Shown here: piece after piece, positions 61,116 through 64,000 of the stretch
Layout of the letters: the number at the start of each line of letters is the position of its first letter
Position numbering within the stretch: the stretch's first letter is position 1
DNA from: Rufibacter roseolus
Lineage (GTDB): Bacteria > Bacteroidota > Bacteroidia > Cytophagales > Hymenobacteraceae
Length of the DNA: 64,000 nucleotides
Direction of reading: 5' to 3'
Assembly (NCBI RefSeq): GCF_017916365.1
Contig: NZ_JAFMSU010000001.1
Coordinates: 1,488,001-1,552,000 of the forward strand
Position numbers and translations under genes: made by a program
The notes under the pieces: model-generated
Seen by the model: only the letters and a program-made list of their open reading frames with translations
The model's database searches: none
Told to the model about the DNA's origin: nothing

Positions 61116-61937
61116 ATGCAAGCAGCGCCACAAAAAGGAAAAGTGATCATTGCAGGTGCCGGTCCCGGCGATCCTGACCTGATCACTGTGAAGACGGTGA
61201 AGGCGTTGCGCCAGGCCCAGGTGATTCTGGTGGACCGGTTGGTGAGCGAAGAGATCCTGGAAACGTATGCTTCGCCCTCGGCGGAGGTCGTGTACGTGGG
61301 CAAGCAGTGCCGGAGCCAAGGCACCACGCCGCAGGCGACCATCAACGAGCTGCTGGTGGAGTACGCCTTGTTGGGTAAAAACGTGTTGCGCCTGAAAGGC
61401 GGCGATGTGTCTATTTTCTCCAACGTGCTGGACGAACTGCAGAGCCTGGTGGCCCACGAGATTGAGTACGAGATCATCCCCGGCATCACCGCAGCCTTAG
61501 GGGCGGCGGCCTACGCCGGCATTCCCTTAACGGCCCGGCAGCATTCTACCGCGGTGCGTTTTCTCACCTTCTACACCTATAGCAAACTCACCGATGCCTA
61601 TTGGCAGGAACTAGCCCAGACGGAGGACACCCTGGTGTTCTACATGTCCAGTGAGCGGCTGGCTGAGGTAGTGGAGAAACTCACGCGTCACGGTATCTCA
61701 GAGGAGAAACAACTGGCTGTGGTAGAACAGGCCACTACGCCCCTGCAGCACGTGCAAACCAGCAGTTTGTACGATTATGAAAGGAACCTGGGCGGGAAGA
61801 CGTTTGTCTCACCTTCGTTGGTAATCATTGGCAAAGTGGTGAACCTGCACCATGAGTTCAAGTGGTTTTCCAACAACCCAACTAGAGAATATTACTTCAA
61901 ACCGGTCGCTGAACAAGTGGGCTTGGTAGTTCAATAA
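61116..61937 (+). CDS. cobA: Uroporphyrinogen-III C-methyltransferase
   Basis: SUMT, which methylates uroporphyrinogen III to precorrin-2, the first step to siroheme needed by sulfite reductase. 273 residues. Typical pieces: VIIAGAGPGDPDLITVKTVKAL, VYVGKQC, LRLKGGDVSIFSNVLDEL, YEIIPGITAALGAAAYAGIP and QATTPLQHVQ. Single-domain form; the dehydrogenase/chelatase part of CysG is not present and must be elsewhere. It lies between cysN and the reductase genes, which supports the siroheme role over cobalamin. Confidence 0.95.
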   Translation: MQAAPQKGKVIIAGAGPGDPDLITVKTVKALRQAQVILVDRLVSEEILETYASPSAEVVYVGKQCRSQGTTPQATINELLVEYALLGKNVLRLKGGDVSIFSNVLDELQSLVAHEIEYEIIPGITAALGAAAYAGIPLTARQHSTAVRFLTFYTYSKLTDAYWQELAQTEDTLVFYMSSERLAEVVEKLTRHGISEEKQLAVVEQATTPLQHVQTSSLYDYERNLGGKTFVSPSLVIIGKVVNLHHEFKWFSNNPTREYYFKPVAEQVGLVVQ

Positions 61938-61947
61938 TGTATCTGTC

Positions 61948-63657
61948 ATGTTAGCAGAAGCTAAATTAAAAACCTTCCTGGATCTGGTCCAGCAATCGTC
62001 TAAAGAGGAACTGTTGTGGATGAGCGGTTACCTGGCCGGAGTTACTTCTGCCCCTGGGGTAGCCGCCCCGGCCGCTGAGTCTGCGGCTCCTGCCACCAAG
62101 CCAGCGGTAGGAAAGGTAACCATCGCGTACGGCACCGAGACCGGCAACTCCAAGCGCGTGGCCACTGATCTGGCGGGCAAAGCCAAGAAAAGCGGCATCA
62201 ACGCCCGCGTGGTGAGCCTAGACCAGTACCGCCTAAATGACCTGGAGAAGGAAGAATACTTCTTAACCGTCATCAGCACGCAGGGAGAGGGAGATCCGCC
62301 GGCCGGCGCCCAGAAGTTCTATGACTACGTGCACCAAACCGATAAAAAGCTGCCCAAACTCAAGTACAGCGTACTGGCACTGGGTGACACCTCTTACCCG
62401 CTGTTCTGCAAAGCCGGGGAGGACGTGGACGCGCAACTCCAGCGGCTGGGCGGTAGTCCGTTAGTGCCCATCCAGAAGTGCGACGTGGATTACGAGGACG
62501 AAGCCAACGCCTGGTTCCAGAGCGTGCTGCAGACCCTGAACAATGCCGCAGCCCCAGCCTCGGCACCTGCTGCTGCCCCTGCTCCGGCCAAGAAAACCGG
62601 TAAGAAAATATATAACGGCACTATTCTCACCAATATCGTATTGAATGACATAGGGTCTAACAAGTCAACGCACCACATTGAGATAGAGGCCGAGGATTTG
62701 GCTTACGAACCCGGTGATGCGTTGGGCGTGGTACCCAAGAACCGTCCTTTCACGGTAGAGGCCATCCTGAAGGTGACCGGCATCTCACCGGAGGACAAAG
62801 TGACCCACCGCAACAGCGAGTCTACGGTGAGAGAACTGCTGCAGGACAAAGTAAATATCACCTACCTGCCTGAGCGCGTGGTTAAAAAGTACGCTGAGGT
62901 GGTGGAGCAGGACATTCCCGCCACCCGCATTGATTTACTGGACCTTTTGAGAATTTACCCGGTAAAAGACGCCGAGCAGTTCAAAGAGGTAATACAGATT
63001 CTGGAACCTATCGCCCCGCGTTTGTACTCTATCTCTTCGTCGCTGGAGGCCCATCCGGGCGAGATCCACGTGACGGTAGCCAGAGACGAGTTCAGAATCA
63101 ACGAGGAGCTGCTGTGCGGCCATTGTTCAGATTACCTTTCTGAGCAGAAAGAAGGCCAGCCACTGGAGTTCTACATCCACAAGAACAGCCAGTTCAAACT
63201 GCCGGCTGCTGACAAGGACGTGATCATGATCGGGCCTGGCACAGGAGTAGCGCCTTTCCGCTCTTTCCTGGCAGAGCGCGATGCCACCGGGGCCGAGGGT
63301 CGCAACTGGCTTTTCTTCGGGGACCAGCACTTCGCCACCGATTTCCTGTACCAGACCGAGATCCAGAGCTGGTACGAAACCGGTATCCTGACCAAGTTCA
63401 ACGGCGCCTTCTCCCGCGACCAAAAGGAGAAAGTGTACGTGCAGCACAAGATGCAGGAAAACGCCGACGCTTTCTATGAGTGGCTCTCTTCTGGCGCATA
63501 CGTGTACGTGTGCGGGGCCAAAGAACCCATGAGCGTTGACGTGGAGAACACCCTTCTGCAGATCATCGGGTTGGGCGCCGGTTCTTCCCCAGAAGAAGCC
63601 GCCGTGTACCTGGAGCAACTGAAAGAAGAAGGCCGCTACCTGAAAGACGTGTATTAG
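61948..63657 (+). CDS. cysJ: Sulfite reductase flavoprotein subunit
   Basis: NADPH-dependent diflavin reductase that feeds electrons to the hemoprotein encoded next. 569 residues. An Ala/Pro-rich hinge (about 33-53) precedes a flavodoxin domain (about 54-195, YGTETGNSKRVATDL, STQGEGDPP). A second Ala/Pro linker precedes the FAD domain (RLYSISSS) and the NADPH domain (GPGTGVAPFRSFLAERD, CGAKEPM). It ends in YLKDVY. It begins 10 nt after the SUMT gene. Confidence 0.96.
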   Translation: MLAEAKLKTFLDLVQQSSKEELLWMSGYLAGVTSAPGVAAPAAESAAPATKPAVGKVTIAYGTETGNSKRVATDLAGKAKKSGINARVVSLDQYRLNDLEKEEYFLTVISTQGEGDPPAGAQKFYDYVHQTDKKLPKLKYSVLALGDTSYPLFCKAGEDVDAQLQRLGGSPLVPIQKCDVDYEDEANAWFQSVLQTLNNAAAPASAPAAAPAPAKKTGKKIYNGTILTNIVLNDIGSNKSTHHIEIEAEDLAYEPGDALGVVPKNRPFTVEAILKVTGISPEDKVTHRNSESTVRELLQDKVNITYLPERVVKKYAEVVEQDIPATRIDLLDLLRIYPVKDAEQFKEVIQILEPIAPRLYSISSSLEAHPGEIHVTVARDEFRINEELLCGHCSDYLSEQKEGQPLEFYIHKNSQFKLPAADKDVIMIGPGTGVAPFRSFLAERDATGAEGRNWLFFGDQHFATDFLYQTEIQSWYETGILTKFNGAFSRDQKEKVYVQHKMQENADAFYEWLSSGAYVYVCGAKEPMSVDVENTLLQIIGLGAGSSPEEAAVYLEQLKEEGRYLKDVY

Positions 63658-63712
63658 TACACTGTTTTCCTGCAAGATCGCGCCAGCGAAAGACATCAAT
63701 CAAATTCTGTTC

Positions 63713-63746
63713 TAGGCCTGTTTCCCCGGAATCAGGCCTAAAATGG
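63713..63746 (+). repeat. GTTTTC/GAAAAC spacer box, representative copy
   Basis: TAGGCCTGTTTCCCCGGAAT followed by CAGGCCTAAAATGG. Consensus: GGCYTGTTTTC, 2-4 nt, GAAAACAGGCC, TAAAAC. Other copies at about 2336, 3405, 17387, 21591, 22003, 26941, 32093, 34616, 35001, 40795, 43326, 44024, 47501, 49090, 49147, 52923, 53090, 55073, 57507, 59690 and 61037. See findings. Confidence 0.65.
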
Positions 63747-63794
63747 TAAACAACCCAAACAGGAAACTTCCTGTCATTATTAAGACCGGTTACC

Positions 63795-64000
63795 ATGTCA
63801 ACTGAGAAAAAGAATCTGTCTCCTATAGAGAAAATAAAAGAGGTGAGCGAAGGCTTGCGCGGCACGCTGAAGGAAAGCCTGAAAGACGAGATCACGGGGG
63901 CCATCCGCGAGGATGACACTGCGCTGGTGAAGTTCCACGGCATGTACATGCAGGATGACCGTGACCGCCGTGAGGAGCGCGCCGCCAAGAAACTGGAGCG
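63795..64000 (+). CDS. cysI: Sulfite reductase hemoprotein, 3' end cut by window edge
   Basis: The first 68 codons of a protein starting [60 protein letters not shown] and AKKLER match the N-terminus of the siroheme/4Fe-4S sulfite reductase beta subunit. It reduces sulfite to sulfide with electrons from CysJ, whose gene ends 137 nt upstream. The cluster cysteines lie outside the window. Confidence 0.9.
   Translation, partial: MSTEKKNLSPIEKIKEVSEGLRGTLKESLKDEITGAIREDDTALVKFHGMYMQDDRDRREERAAKKLE

Overview
The window looks like chromosomal DNA of a Bacteroidota member. The protein flavour is closest to Cytophagales/Hymenobacteraceae (Rufibacter- or Pontibacter-like); that placement is from memory of protein style, not a search. 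Supporting signs are a TonB receptor/DUF4249 pair, a PorP/SprF-like protein next to a PKD-repeat protein with a gliding-type C-terminus, T9SS sorting tails, promoters of the TTG-N19-TAnnTTTG type and almost no Shine-Dalgarno sequences. Most of the window is moderately GC-rich. An AT-rich patch lies at about 15.9-17.4 kb. I saw no rRNA, tRNA, CRISPR array or transposase gene.

Layout. 1-3.3 kb: a TonB-dependent receptor cut by the window edge, plus its DUF4249 lipoprotein. 3.4-8.7 kb: metF and metH on the minus strand, led by a SAM-I riboswitch with a recognisable promoter. 8.9-12 kb: a lipoprotein esterase, a small outer-membrane protein and a methyltransferase. 12-16 kb: a large secreted zinc metalloprotease with PPC, GEVED and Ig-like repeats. 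16-17.4 kb: the AT-rich patch with one small lipoprotein gene. 17.5-21.5 kb: an operon of cvfB-like, DUF5916 and NAD(P)-binding genes. 22-29 kb: PorP/SprF, PKD/gliding protein and an Omp85-like barrel. 29-31.5 kb: a radical SAM / TIGR03915 (DUF4130) putative DNA-repair pair. 32-34.5 kb: purN and purH. 35-40.7 kb: the elongasome operon mreB-mreC-mreD-PBP2-rodA. 41-50.5 kb: a conserved hypothetical, a ferredoxin, tdk, a tricorn-type protease, rtcB and an MscS-type channel. 50.7-55 kb: a trehalose-6-phosphate synthase/phosphatase fusion facing a GH15 enzyme. 55-56.5 kb: an LRR-protein kinase. 57.6-64 kb: the sulfate assimilation operon cysH-cysD-cysN-SUMT-cysJ-cysI, the last gene cut by the window edge.

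The most striking finding is a 22-codon ORF at 57729-57797, just upstream of the sulfate assimilation operon. Eight of its last ten codons specify cysteine. It sits 34-40 nt behind a good Bacteroidota promoter, which itself lies just downstream of a palindromic operator-like site. This looks like a polycysteine leader peptide sensing charged tRNA-Cys, so sulfur control here has two visible sensors: a SAM-I riboswitch for methionine synthesis and a proposed cysteine leader for sulfate reduction.

The second theme is the intergenic DNA, which is packed with small structured repeats. They include a 67-bp three-hairpin element (five copies, with compensatory changes), a 195-bp structured repeat (two copies), several REP-like palindromes, and a degenerate ~32-nt GTTTTC/GAAAAC box in more than twenty spacers. 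That box appears to keep one orientation regardless of gene direction.
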